A stretch of DNA of 64,000 bases, from positions 124,001 through 188,000 of the forward strand of contig NZ_CP095413.1 in NCBI RefSeq assembly GCF_023016285.1, read 5' to 3'. This DNA is from Muricauda sp. SCSIO 64092 (GTDB taxonomy: Bacteria > Bacteroidota > Bacteroidia > Flavobacteriales > Flavobacteriaceae). Position 1 is the stretch's first letter; each line of letters opens with the position of its first letter. The translations under genes were made by a program, and so were the position numbers. This document shows, piece by piece, positions 44,739-54,129 of the stretch. The notes under the pieces were generated by a model. That model worked only from the letters and a program-made list of their open reading frames with translations. It was not told where the DNA came from and did not search any database.

Positions 44739-46952
44739 ATGGGTAAAACTATAATTATTTCCAATAGACTCCCAGTTCAATTGCAAATAAGTGATGGGGG
44801 ACTATCCGCAATACCTAGCGTTGGAGGTCTGGCCACGGGAATGAAATCCGTGCACCATGGGGGAGAAAGTTTATGGATAGGCTGGTCAGGCTTGACCAAA
44901 GAGGACACACCCAAAGAATTGGAAGTCGATATCGATCGTGCCTTAAAAGAACACGGCTGCTCCAAGGTGGTACTCTCACAGAAGGAGATCGATGGTTTTT
45001 ATTTTGGCTTTAGCAACCGTACCATTTGGCCCCTGTTCCATTATTTCTTGGAATACACGGAGTTTGAACTGGGTTTCTGGGAGATATACAAAGCCGTGAA
45101 CCAAAAATTTGCCGATGCCATATTGGAAAAAGCCGAAAGCGATGATATTATTTGGGTACACGATTACCAATTACTGTTGGTACCACAGATGGTAAAGGAA
45201 AAACGTCCCAATGCCACAATTGGTTTCTTCCTCCACATCCCCTTTCCATCTTACGAAATCTTCCGAACATTACCATGGCGTGAAGAAGTCCTGGAAGGTT
45301 TGTTGGGATCGGATTTGATCGGTTTCCACACGTACGATTATGAACGCCATTTCTTGAGTTCCGTGAGGCGTCTATTGGGATTGGACGTGAGCTTTAATGA
45401 TGTCTATCTGGAAAACAGGGTAATTAAGGTCGATTCTTTTCCCATGGGCATTGATTACAACAAATTTCATACGGCCGCCCTAAAGAGTTCTGCCTTAAAA
45501 GGGAAGGAACGCACCGACCTACAAAGGAAACTGGACAATCATAAAAAATCGGCCCCGGATACCAAGCTGATCGTTTCCATTGACCGATTGGATTATAGTA
45601 AGGGAATTGCCAAACGCATCAACGCTTTTGAGTATTTTCTAAATAAGTACCCCGAATATAAAGAGCGCGTCCGACTTATTATCCTCGCTGTGCCATCAAG
45701 GGCAAACGTTCCCCAATATCAATTGCTCAAACGTGAAATTGACGAATTGGTAGGGCGAATCAATGGTGAGCTTTCCACCGTGAACTGGACACCCATCTGG
45801 TACTTTTATCGCTCCCTACCCTTTTCAAACTTAATCGATCTTTATACCTCTTCGGATATTGCATGGCTTACCCCTTTGCGGGATGGGATGAATTTAGTGG
45901 CCAAGGAGTACATCGCCACCCGTATAGATAAAACCGGAGTCCTTATCCTCAGTGAAATGGCCGGCTCCGCCTATGAGATGAATGAGGCCCTACTCATTAA
46001 CCCAAATAATTTTGAACAACAGGCAGATACCCTTAAAAAGGCCATCACCATGCCCAAAGAGGAACAAATGGCGAGAAATATGTTCCTGCAAAACAGATTA
46101 AAGCGCTATAACGTAGAGGTTTGGGCCAATGAGTTTATGGATTCGTTAAAAAGACAACGCAAGGGAAATGATGATTTTGTCTCACAGAAACTCAACCCCA
46201 CTATCCTAAACGGGTTACAAAAAGATTATACCTCTGCAAAAAAAAGATTGCTCTTTTTGGATTATGACGGTACCCTTACGGGCTTTCATAAAAATCCCCA
46301 AAAGGCCTCCCCTGATAAGGAGTTGTATGAGCTACTCGATGCACTTCACCATCAAGAGAACACCACACTTTTCCTAATAAGTGGACGAGATAAGGAAACC
46401 TTCAGCAAGTGGTTTTTGGATAAAAAATACAATATGATCGTGGAACATGGGGTTTGGATTTCCCGGAACGGTAATGACTTTAGACTACTGGAAAAGGTCA
46501 AAGGGGAATGGATGGAGAAAATCATGCCTGTATTGGAATCCTTCGTGGACCGTACCCCTGGCTCCTTCATTGAAAAAAAGAATTATTCCCTTGCGTGGCA
46601 TTACCGCAGTACAGACCCGGATTTTGGTGAAAAAAGGGCAAACGAATTAAATACCGTGCTTACCAGTCTTATCGGAAACGATGATATCAGCGTACTTAAT
46701 GGTAACAAGGTAATGGAAGTTAAGAGCAGTAATGTCAATAAGGGCAGGGCTGCCGTTCGTATGTTGGGAGAGGATAATTATGATTTTGTTTTTGCCATTG
46801 GTGATGATTGGACGGATGAATTTATGTTCCAGGACCTTCCCCAAACTGCGATAACGGTAAAAGTAGGACTTAAGAAAACCCAGGCCAGATATCATGTGGA
46901 AGGGGTACCAAAAGTTAGGGAATTACTAAAAAAATTTAGCACCGGCTCATAA
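44739..46952 (+). CDS. trehalose-6-phosphate synthase / trehalose-phosphatase fusion
   Basis: A 737-residue bifunctional enzyme making the osmoprotectant trehalose. Residues 1-480 are a GT20 synthase: IIISNRLPVQL at the N-terminus, IWVHDYQLLLVP near 142 and the donor-site DRLDYSKGIAKR near 283. Residues about 495-735 are a HAD phosphatase with FLDYDGTLTGF near 505 (nucleophile Asp), SGRDKETF near 548 and AIGDDWTDEFMFQ near 685. Fusions of this order are common in Bacteroidota and eukaryotes. It is divergent from the GH15 gene, so synthesis and breakdown lie in one locus, consistent with osmotic-stress use in a marine organism. The next frame starts directly after its stop. Confidence 0.94.
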   Translation: MGKTIIISNRLPVQLQISDGGLSAIPSVGGLATGMKSVHHGGESLWIGWSGLTKEDTPKELEVDIDRALKEHGCSKVVLSQKEIDGFYFGFSNRTIWPLFHYFLEYTEFELGFWEIYKAVNQKFADAILEKAESDDIIWVHDYQLLLVPQMVKEKRPNATIGFFLHIPFPSYEIFRTLPWREEVLEGLLGSDLIGFHTYDYERHFLSSVRRLLGLDVSFNDVYLENRVIKVDSFPMGIDYNKFHTAALKSSALKGKERTDLQRKLDNHKKSAPDTKLIVSIDRLDYSKGIAKRINAFEYFLNKYPEYKERVRLIILAVPSRANVPQYQLLKREIDELVGRINGELSTVNWTPIWYFYRSLPFSNLIDLYTSSDIAWLTPLRDGMNLVAKEYIATRIDKTGVLILSEMAGSAYEMNEALLINPNNFEQQADTLKKAITMPKEEQMARNMFLQNRLKRYNVEVWANEFMDSLKRQRKGNDDFVSQKLNPTILNGLQKDYTSAKKRLLFLDYDGTLTGFHKNPQKASPDKELYELLDALHHQENTTLFLISGRDKETFSKWFLDKKYNMIVEHGVWISRNGNDFRLLEKVKGEWMEKIMPVLESFVDRTPGSFIEKKNYSLAWHYRSTDPDFGEKRANELNTVLTSLIGNDDISVLNGNKVMEVKSSNVNKGRAAVRMLGEDNYDFVFAIGDDWTDEFMFQDLPQTAITVKVGLKKTQARYHVEGVPKVRELLKKFSTGS

Positions 46953-46953
46953 T

Positions 46954-48138
46954 ATGAAACCTCTTTTACTGTTGATTTTTGGCCTGGCCATTTCCCAATT
47001 TGCGGTTGCCCAGCCCAATACCGAAGTGTACCTGTTCGATTTGGATCGGGCAGATGGAAAAATCAACCTGTCCAACCCCAAGAATATTTCCAACAATGAA
47101 GGGTATGACAACCAACCCTCTTTCCTGGACGACAATACCGTATTGTTTTCGGCAATACGGGCCGATCAAACTGATATCATAAAGTTTGACATCACTAAGG
47201 GAAGCGTAAAAACATGGATAACCGACACGCCTACCGGAAGCGAATACTCCCCGCTTAAAATACCGAATAAACCGGCCTTTTCAGCAATTCGTTTGGATTT
47301 GGACGGCCTCCAAAGATTGTATGCTTATGATTTGGAAACCGGGGACTCCAAAGTCTTGCTCAAGGACCTAAAGGTAGGATACCACGTTTGGTTTGCACCA
47401 AATATCCTGGTCTGCACCGTTTTAAGGGAAAATCGAATGGACTTGGTTGTGACGGATCTCCAAAATGGGGAGATCCGTACTGTGGATAAAAACGTGGGGC
47501 GTTCCTTACATAAAATTCCCAATACCGATCGTATCGGTTATATTGGAAAAGAAGGGAACTGGACCATCAAATCCTTGAATCCCCTAACGGACGAAACGGT
47601 CCAATTGATCGCTACCTACTGAAAGGCCGAAGATATCTGTTGGCTCAATGACGGAACTATTTTGGCAGGCGCGGGCAAAGCAATCGTAAAAGCCAATCCC
47701 GAGGCCGGGTTGTTATGGGAGCAACTGATGTATTTTCAACAAGAGGAAATCCATTCCATAAGTAGGATCAGTACAAATTCAACCAATACAAGATTGGCCT
47801 TTGTTGCAGAAGTATCACCGCGGCATATTGTACAAAAACAGCTTGATGCTTATAATGCAAGGGATATCGAAGGCTTTATTGCTACGTTTAGTGATGATAT
47901 TGAACTTTTTAAGTTTCCGAACGAACCCATGGGCAAGGGCAAGGATTATCTAAGGGAAAGTTATGGATCGTTTTTTGAAAATACACCCGACCTTCACTGC
48001 GAAATAAAGAATAGGATCGTCCTGGGGGAAAAGGTCATTGATGAAGAATTCCTTACCATAAACGGACAAAACTATTCCGCTGTGGCCATTTACGAAGTGA
48101 AAAACGGCAAAATTGCCAAAGTCACCTTTATTCAATAA
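46954..48138 (+). pseudogene. propeller/SnoaL-like exported protein interrupted by an in-frame TGA
   Basis: One frame of 394 codons is broken by TGA at 47620-47622. The first part (222 codons) has a signal peptide (LLLLIFGLAISQFAVAQ) and TolB-like propeller repeats such as NQPSFLDDNTVLFSAIR and KPAFSAIRLDLDG. The part after the stop continues the same frame with the propeller segment ICWLNDGTILAGAGKAI and then a SnoaL/DUF4440-like domain of about 110 residues (IVQKQLDAYNARDIEGFIATF, then WxDxx-like FPNEPMGKG). No frameshift is seen, so a single base change (for example TGG or CGA to TGA) explains it. Stop-codon read-through or an assembly error are alternatives. The gene follows the trehalose fusion gene by one base. 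Confidence 0.75.
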
Positions 48139-48147
48139 TTTGTCCGT

Positions 48148-48771
48148 GTGAAATTACCCCATAATATATCTCGAATAGAGGCTTTTAGCGATGCTGTCTT
48201 TGCTTTTGCGGCAACGCTGATGGTGGTTAATTTTGATATGGACAGCAACCTCTCGATAACAAAATCCTCGGCAACGGGTTTCCTCAGTTTTTTTGTGAGC
48301 TTTTTTGTTTTGGCCGCACTTTGGTGGGTACATTATAATTTTTTCAGAAGGACCAATTATATGGACAATGGCATCATTGCCCTAAATTCAATACTCCTTT
48401 TTGTGGTCTTGTATTATGTTTTTCCCTTAAAGGACTTAGTACAATCTTGGATGGGTGAAGGGGTCACTACCAAAGAGGAATTGGCAAACCTGTTTGTCAT
48501 GTACGGAATTGGGTTTTTGCTGATATTCCTTTGTTTTTCGTTGATGTATTACAGGGCCTTTAAACGATCGCGTTCGACCGAAACGGCAACCCTTTTGTAC
48601 TTCTATGCAAGACATTTTTTTATTTTCGTCCTTGTGGCCGTCATTTCCGTTATCTTGGCCTTTTTTGAAGTAGGGCTGCAATTTGGTTTTCCCGGACTAG
48701 TTTACGCATTCTTGGGGCCATTATGCTATTCCCACTCCAAGCGATTCTCTAAAAAATTCCAACTGGATTAA
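48148..48771 (+). CDS. TMEM175-family potassium channel protein
   Basis: A 207-residue integral membrane protein starting at GTG 48148. The first helix carries the family filter-gate motif RIEAFSDAVFAFAATLMVVNF (the FSD core near residues 13-15); five or six hydrophobic segments follow, as in the bacterial six-helix TMEM175 proteins. Bacterial members form tetrameric potassium-permeable channels. A second, weaker LWWVHYNFFRR segment follows helix 2. The gene begins nine bases after the preceding broken gene and ends one base before the M28 peptidase gene, so it may share a transcript, with no clear functional tie. Confidence 0.88.
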   Translation: MKLPHNISRIEAFSDAVFAFAATLMVVNFDMDSNLSITKSSATGFLSFFVSFFVLAALWWVHYNFFRRTNYMDNGIIALNSILLFVVLYYVFPLKDLVQSWMGEGVTTKEELANLFVMYGIGFLLIFLCFSLMYYRAFKRSRSTETATLLYFYARHFFIFVLVAVISVILAFFEVGLQFGFPGLVYAFLGPLCYSHSKRFSKKFQLD

Positions 48772-48772
48772 T

Positions 48773-50101
48773 ATGAAAAAAATCGTTTTAGTCGTATTCC
48801 TTGTCTCCATATTGGGTTTTTCCCAAACGGATACCCGAGTGTATGATATTATCAATGCGGTTTCGGCAGAACGCATAGAAAGGGATATTACCACTTTGGC
48901 CAACTTCGGTACACGCCACACGCTCAGCGATACCATTTCGGATACCCGTGGAATTGGAGCAGCGAGGCGATGGATAAAATCAGAATTTGATAAAATCTCT
49001 TCTGAATGTAATCATTGTTTGGAAGTATTCTATCAAAAGGACTTGGTCAAACAGGGAATCAATCCCCGAATTGCAAAAGATGTTTGGGTAGTTAACGTAG
49101 TCGCCATTAAGCGAGGTACAAAATATCCCAACCGTTTTATTATAATGAGTGGCGATATAGATTCAAGGGTGAGTGACCCCAATGATTATACCTCAGACTC
49201 CCCCGGTGCCAATGACAATGCCAGCGGAATGGCTGGAACTATTGAAGCCGCTCGTGTGCTTTCCAAATATGAATTTGAAAGCAGCATCATTTTTGTTGGG
49301 CTTTCTGGAGAAGAACAAGGACTTTTTGGCGGAAACGGCCTGGCAGCATACGCCAAAGGAAAAGAATGGGATATTGTTGGGGTGCTCAATAATGATATGA
49401 TCGGTAATATTAAAGGTGTAAACGGTGTGGTCAGCAATCGCGATTTTAGAATCTTTTCAGAACCAGTCCCGCCAACGGAGACAACCCAACAGCGACGGGC
49501 CAAACGCTTCTATGGAGGGGAAGTTGATGGTATTTCCCGACAGTTGGCACGTTATGTCCACAGTACCACCAAAAGATATATGCCAGAAATGAATCCTATA
49601 CTGATCTATCGCCTTGACCGGTTTGGACGGGGCGGACATCATCGCCCATTCAATGATTTTGGATTTGCCGGTATTCGCATCATGGAAGCCCATGAGAATT
49701 ACACCCAACAGCACCAGGATGTTCGAGTTGAAAATGGTATCGCCTACGGCGATGTGTTGGAACATGTGAATTTTGAATATGCCAAAAAGTTGACCGCGGT
49801 CAACGCCATTAACCTGGCATCCATTGCATGGGGTCCACCAGCTCCGAAAAATGTAGAAATTGGAGGTATTGTTGAACCTTCGGCCCGGTTGAAATGGGAT
49901 AAAGTGGACGGTGCAAAAGGATATAAAATCTATTGGAGGGACACAACTTCACCTACTTGGGACAATTATCGCTATGTAGGAAACGTTTTACAACATACCT
50001 TGGAGGGTATCGTTATAGACAATTATTTCTTTGGAGTAGTTGCCGTAGGCGAAAATGGGCATGAAAGCCCAGTAGTTTTTCCATCCGGAGTATTCCGTTA
50101 A
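48773..50101 (+). CDS. M28-family exported peptidase with C-terminal Fn3-like domain
   Basis: A 442-residue exported peptidase-like protein (signal IVLVVFLVSILGFSQ). The M28 core lies at about residues 105-345: the second ligand region PGANDNASGMAGTIEAAR near 143, catalytic Glu pair in LSGEEQGLFGG near 178, and LNNDMIGN near 205. In the usual GGHxDS motif, the His position is Asp128 here (SGDIDSR, with Asp130), so one zinc ligand is altered. Activity may be changed; Asp can also bind zinc. The last 80 residues (LKWDKVDGAKGYKIYW and onward) form an Fn3-like domain. It is followed closely by the M1 peptidase gene. Confidence 0.87.
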   Translation: MKKIVLVVFLVSILGFSQTDTRVYDIINAVSAERIERDITTLANFGTRHTLSDTISDTRGIGAARRWIKSEFDKISSECNHCLEVFYQKDLVKQGINPRIAKDVWVVNVVAIKRGTKYPNRFIIMSGDIDSRVSDPNDYTSDSPGANDNASGMAGTIEAARVLSKYEFESSIIFVGLSGEEQGLFGGNGLAAYAKGKEWDIVGVLNNDMIGNIKGVNGVVSNRDFRIFSEPVPPTETTQQRRAKRFYGGEVDGISRQLARYVHSTTKRYMPEMNPILIYRLDRFGRGGHHRPFNDFGFAGIRIMEAHENYTQQHQDVRVENGIAYGDVLEHVNFEYAKKLTAVNAINLASIAWGPPAPKNVEIGGIVEPSARLKWDKVDGAKGYKIYWRDTTSPTWDNYRYVGNVLQHTLEGIVIDNYFFGVVAVGENGHESPVVFPSGVFR

Positions 50102-50117
50102 CAAAAGTCGACATTAA

Positions 50118-51752
50118 ATGAGAGTATCGCTTTTAACTTGTTTTGTTCTTTTAACATCCCTGGTGGGTGCCCAAGAAAATTTGAGCTTCACCCAGGATGA
50201 ATTTTTAAGGGGAAGTATTACCCCCGAACGGGAATGGTGGAATCTCACCTTTTACCATTTGGATATTGAAGTACGGCCCAATGAGAAATTCATTCAGGGC
50301 AAAAACACCATTCGGTATAAGGTCTTAAAAAGCAAGGACATCATGCAAATTGACTTGCAACCACCCTTGAAAATTGAAAAAATCACCCAAAACAACAGGA
50401 CCTTGAGTTATAAAAAGGAAGGGGAAAATGTATATAGGGTGCTTTTGGGCGAACCACAAAAAAAGGGGGATGAAAACGAAATTGTGGTCCATTATTCGGG
50501 AAACCCCAAAGAGGCGGTTCGTGCTCCCTGGGATGGGGGGTTCTCGTGGAAAAAGGATAAAAATGGCAAACACTTTGTAGCCACCTCGTGCCAGGGCCTG
50601 GGGGCCAGTGTTTGGTGGCCCTGCAAGGACCATATGTACGATGAGGTGGACAGTATGGCCATAAGTGTCACCATTCCAAAAGACTTGATGAACGTCTCCA
50701 ATGGCAGGCTACGGAAGGTTGAGGAAACAGAAACCACAAAGACCACACATTGGTACGTGGACAACCCAATCAACAATTATGGGGTAAATGTGAATATCGG
50801 TGATTACGTTCATTTTGGAGAGACATATGCGGGCGAAAAAGGAACTTTGGACCTGGATTATTATGTCCTAAGGGACAATCTCGAAAAAGCCAAGGAACAG
50901 TTTAAACAGACCAAACCTATGCTGGAAGCGTTTGAGCACTGGTTTGGCCCCTACCCCTTTTATGAAGATGGCTTTAAATTGGTGGAAGTACCCTATCTGG
51001 GCATGGAACATCAAAGTTCGGTCACTTATGGCAATCAATACCTGAATGGTTATTTGGGCAACGATTTATCAGGAACCGGATGGGGCTTAAAATTCGACTT
51101 CATCATCATCCATGAAGCGGGACATGAATGGTTCGCCAATAACATAACGTACAAGGACATTGCAGATATGTGGATCCATGAAGGGTTTACCGCCTATTCC
51201 GAAAACCTGTTCCTGGACTACCACTATGGTACCAAAGCGGCTTCGGAATACGTCATAGGCACAAGAAAAAGAATCATGAACGACAAGCCCATCATTGGGC
51301 GTTACAATCTCAACAAACGGGGGTCCGGGGATATGTATTATAAGGGCGCCAATATGCTTCACACCCTTAGACAGTTGATTGAGGATGATGAACAATGGCG
51401 ACAAATTCTACGGGGATTGAACAAAACCTTTTATCACCAAACGGTGACTACACAGCAAATTGAAAATTACATTTCCAAAAAAACAGGAAAGGACCTAACC
51501 GCATTTTTTGAACAATACTTGAGAACCCCCATGATTCCCGTTCTAGAATACCGAATCAAAGGAAAAGCCCTGGAATATAGGTATGCCAACGTGGTTGATG
51601 GGTTTGATATGCCGGTCAAAGTAAGCATAAACAACAATCAGGAATGGCTTTTCCCAAAAGCGGAATGGCAACTTTACCAAGATGCGGTCCCGCTCAAATC
51701 GGAAATTGTTATCGACCCAAACTTTTATATCAAAGGTAAAACCGTGCAATGA
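50118..51752 (+). CDS. M1-family aminopeptidase, exported
   Basis: A 544-residue gluzincin with a signal peptide (LLTCFVLLTSLVGAQ). The zinc site is HEAGHEWFANN (His332, Glu333, His336) with the third ligand Glu355 in WIHEGFTAYSE. The exopeptidase motif normally reading GAMEN is LGMEHQS, a change common in Bacteroidota M1 enzymes, which may alter N-terminal recognition. The N-terminal saddle domain precedes the catalytic part, but the long C-terminal ARM domain of PepN is missing, so it is a short form. It begins 16 bp after the M28 gene and overlaps the arginase-like gene by 4 bp (ATGA), so the three are coupled. Confidence 0.92.
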   Translation: MRVSLLTCFVLLTSLVGAQENLSFTQDEFLRGSITPEREWWNLTFYHLDIEVRPNEKFIQGKNTIRYKVLKSKDIMQIDLQPPLKIEKITQNNRTLSYKKEGENVYRVLLGEPQKKGDENEIVVHYSGNPKEAVRAPWDGGFSWKKDKNGKHFVATSCQGLGASVWWPCKDHMYDEVDSMAISVTIPKDLMNVSNGRLRKVEETETTKTTHWYVDNPINNYGVNVNIGDYVHFGETYAGEKGTLDLDYYVLRDNLEKAKEQFKQTKPMLEAFEHWFGPYPFYEDGFKLVEVPYLGMEHQSSVTYGNQYLNGYLGNDLSGTGWGLKFDFIIIHEAGHEWFANNITYKDIADMWIHEGFTAYSENLFLDYHYGTKAASEYVIGTRKRIMNDKPIIGRYNLNKRGSGDMYYKGANMLHTLRQLIEDDEQWRQILRGLNKTFYHQTVTTQQIENYISKKTGKDLTAFFEQYLRTPMIPVLEYRIKGKALEYRYANVVDGFDMPVKVSINNNQEWLFPKAEWQLYQDAVPLKSEIVIDPNFYIKGKTVQ

Positions 51753-52555
51753 AAGTCTACTTCCCCCAATGGCAAGGTTCCGGTAATGGAATTTCCATAG
51801 AACACGGGGCAAAAACTATCCTTAACCATCTAAACGACGATTCCATCGTCCAAATTCCGCTTTCCAAAATCCCCGCCGGGGAATCCGGGGCACAAAAGTA
51901 CCGCATCAATAATTTTGAAGCGATTACCGAACAATTGAATCGTTTTAAACAATTGATTTCAGGGGCCAAGCCATCCAAATTACAAATCATAGGGGGAGAT
52001 TGCGGCCTTGAAATTGTTCCGGTGTCCTATCTCAATACAATATATTCCAACTTAGGGGTGATTTGGTTTGATGCCCATGCGGACATCAACAGACCTTGCG
52101 ATTCCCCAAGTTGTAATTTTCATGGCATGCCCTTAAGGGCCCTACTGGGTGAAGGGGAGGACGCCATGAACCACTTGTTGTTTTCCACAATCAAAACGTC
52201 CCAAATTCATTATGTGGGGCTTAGGGACATTGATGAAAGTGAACAAAAGCGGATTAACGAAGGGGGCATTTATGCTCCTAAAAAGTGGACCACTTTGGAA
52301 TTGATCGGTACGTTGCGACAAAAGGGGATTACCCATTTGTATGTCCATTTTGATTTTGATTGTTTGGAGCCTTCGGACTATGACAAAACCTATTACCAGG
52401 TTCCAAATGGCATAGCCATTCAAGAAGCTGAAAACTGTATCGGGACTTTGCAAAAAGAATTTACCGTTGTGGGTAGCAGTGTTTTGGAATCAATAACCAC
52501 CCTTCAAAAAGAATTGGACCCCATTAAGGGAATCATCGACTTACAAATGAGGTGA
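51749..52555 (+). CDS. arginase-family (ureohydrolase fold) protein
   Basis: A 268-residue cytoplasmic protein with the arginase/agmatinase fold. The metal motifs are DAHADINRP (Asp108, His110, Asp112) and HFDFDCLEPSDY near residue 195 (two Asp ligands). The first motif, normally GGDH, reads IIGGDCGLEIV, so Cys85 replaces the usual His ligand; this GGDC variant defines a separate arginase-like subgroup whose substrate is often unknown. The length is near the family norm. Translation is coupled to the M1 gene by a 4-bp ATGA overlap. Hydrolysis of a guanidino compound is likely, but arginine itself cannot be claimed. Confidence 0.85.
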   Translation: MKVYFPQWQGSGNGISIEHGAKTILNHLNDDSIVQIPLSKIPAGESGAQKYRINNFEAITEQLNRFKQLISGAKPSKLQIIGGDCGLEIVPVSYLNTIYSNLGVIWFDAHADINRPCDSPSCNFHGMPLRALLGEGEDAMNHLLFSTIKTSQIHYVGLRDIDESEQKRINEGGIYAPKKWTTLELIGTLRQKGITHLYVHFDFDCLEPSDYDKTYYQVPNGIAIQEAENCIGTLQKEFTVVGSSVLESITTLQKELDPIKGIIDLQMR

Positions 52556-52636
52556 CCTTGGCAATTAAGACCTACCAAAATCAGGTGTTTATAGCAACAA
52601 TGCTTAACTTTCATCCTTTCAAAAAAAAGAATCCGC

Positions 52637-53563
52637 ATGAAAGTTACCGTTGGTGTTGTACAGGATAATCCGGTTTTTTTCAATAAAGGGAAGACTCTGG
52701 ATAAACTGGAAAACATCGTAGCGGAGTACGCCGCAAAAGGATGCCAGCTTTTGATCTTTCCCGAATCCTTTGTACCCGGCTACCCCAGGGGATTTGATTT
52801 TGGCGCCAAAATAGGCCGTAGGACACCGGAAGGAAAAGCACTTTATGCGGACTATCATGCCAATAGTATTTCCTTGGAAGGCAGTGATTTAGAACGTTTG
52901 GTCGAACTCTCCAGAAAGCACGGAACCTATTTGGTTGTGGGAATAACCGAAAAACAGGAACACCATGGGAGTCTGTATTGCAGTATGGTATATCTATCCC
53001 CTACCGATGGATATCTGGGCGTACACCGGAAAATAAAACCTACGGCCACGGAACGTGTTATTTGGGCAGAAGCTGATGGGGAATCCATGGTTACCTTCCA
53101 CACCAGGATTGGAAAAATGGGCGGTTTGATCTGCTGGGAAAATTATATGCCCCTGGCGCGAATGGCAATGTACCACAAGGGAATTGAAATCTATATTGCG
53201 CCCACAGCGGATTCCAGACCGGAATGGACGACCACCATGCAACAAATAGCATTGGAAGGAAGGTGTTTTGTGTTGGGATGCAATCAATATTTTACCAAGT
53301 CCATGTATCCTGAAAAATATCGGAAGTTTGTTGAACAAGAACCCGAAGAACTTTGCCCCGGAGGGAGTGTTATTGTTTCCCCACAAGGTAAGGTTCTCGC
53401 TGGACCCTTATTTGGGGAACCCGGAGTGCTGATGGCCGAGTTGGATTTGGAAGATGTCATAAAAGGTAAAATGGATTTTGATGTTAACGGTCATTATGCA
53501 CGCCATGACATTTTTAAATTTGAAGCAATCCATCAACCTGAAATCAAAAAAGAAGCGTTTTAA
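52637..53563 (+). CDS. nitrilase (carbon-nitrogen hydrolase)
   Basis: A 308-residue nitrilase-branch enzyme. The catalytic triad is Glu43 (IFPESFVPGYPRGF), Lys132 (HRKIKPTATERVIW) and Cys166 (GGLICWENYMPLARM). The CWEN(Y/F)MPL form around the nucleophile is typical of true nitrilases (EC 3.5.5.1) rather than amidases, so it should convert organic nitriles to carboxylic acids and ammonia. There is no signal peptide. The likely substrate is an aliphatic or aryl nitrile, unspecified. A GNAT gene begins four bases after its stop, and an arginase-like gene precedes it, giving a small nitrogen-release set (inference). Confidence 0.92.
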   Translation: MKVTVGVVQDNPVFFNKGKTLDKLENIVAEYAAKGCQLLIFPESFVPGYPRGFDFGAKIGRRTPEGKALYADYHANSISLEGSDLERLVELSRKHGTYLVVGITEKQEHHGSLYCSMVYLSPTDGYLGVHRKIKPTATERVIWAEADGESMVTFHTRIGKMGGLICWENYMPLARMAMYHKGIEIYIAPTADSRPEWTTTMQQIALEGRCFVLGCNQYFTKSMYPEKYRKFVEQEPEELCPGGSVIVSPQGKVLAGPLFGEPGVLMAELDLEDVIKGKMDFDVNGHYARHDIFKFEAIHQPEIKKEAF

Positions 53564-53567
53564 GCCT

Positions 53568-54089
53568 ATGGTGAACCTACAACCCACTTTAGAGAATGAT
53601 TTGGTCGTGGTACGGCCACTTCAAGTTTCGGATTTTGAGGCACTGTATCAGGTCGCAAGCGACCCTAAAATATGGGAATTGCACCAAAACCCCGACCGAT
53701 GGGAGTTGGAAGTCTTTAAGGATTTCTTCAAGGGAGCTTTGGATTCCAATGGTGCTTTTGTCATCATCGATAAGGCAACACAAACCATTATTGGAAGTTC
53801 CCGCTTTAAACGACCGGACAATTCCGATGAAGCCGTTGAAATTGGGTGGACCTTCCTTTCCAGGGACTATTGGGGAGGGATATACAATAGATCCTTTAAA
53901 TCATTGATGATAGGCTATGCCTTTGAACATTTCGAATATATTTTGTTCCATGTGGACCAGCACAACTATCGTTCCCAAAGGGCCGTGGAAAAGCTAGGGG
54001 GTGAATTGCTTGACAGAAAGGGAGCGCTTGGTCATCTGCATACCCAACAAAACACGGGACTTACTTTTATCTTAAGGAAGTCGTCTTGA
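53568..54089 (+). CDS. GNAT-family N-acetyltransferase (RimJ/RimL-like)
   Basis: A 173-residue acetyltransferase. The start is ATG 53568; the same frame runs upstream to 53478 inside the nitrilase gene, but homology-like sequence begins only at VVVRPLQVSDFEALYQVAS. The fold is of the RimJ/RimL type: IGWTFLSRDYWGGIYNRSFKSLMIGYAFE (core WGGIYN, the acetyl-CoA loop lacking the classical R-x-x-G-x-G) near residues 95-123, and DQHNYRSQRAVEKLGG near 131 with the typical N-x-R-S-x-R motif. Substrate unknown. It follows the nitrilase by four bases and is probably co-transcribed. Confidence 0.9.
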   Translation: MVNLQPTLENDLVVVRPLQVSDFEALYQVASDPKIWELHQNPDRWELEVFKDFFKGALDSNGAFVIIDKATQTIIGSSRFKRPDNSDEAVEIGWTFLSRDYWGGIYNRSFKSLMIGYAFEHFEYILFHVDQHNYRSQRAVEKLGGELLDRKGALGHLHTQQNTGLTFILRKSS

Positions 54090-54129
54090 GTTCAAGGACA
54101 GCTATGGCGTAGTCAAAATAAAAAAGCCT

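Noticed and set aside
47620-47622. TGA as a selenocysteine codon
   Set aside because: The protein families involved have no selenocysteine members and no selenocysteine-type hairpin is evident just after the TGA.
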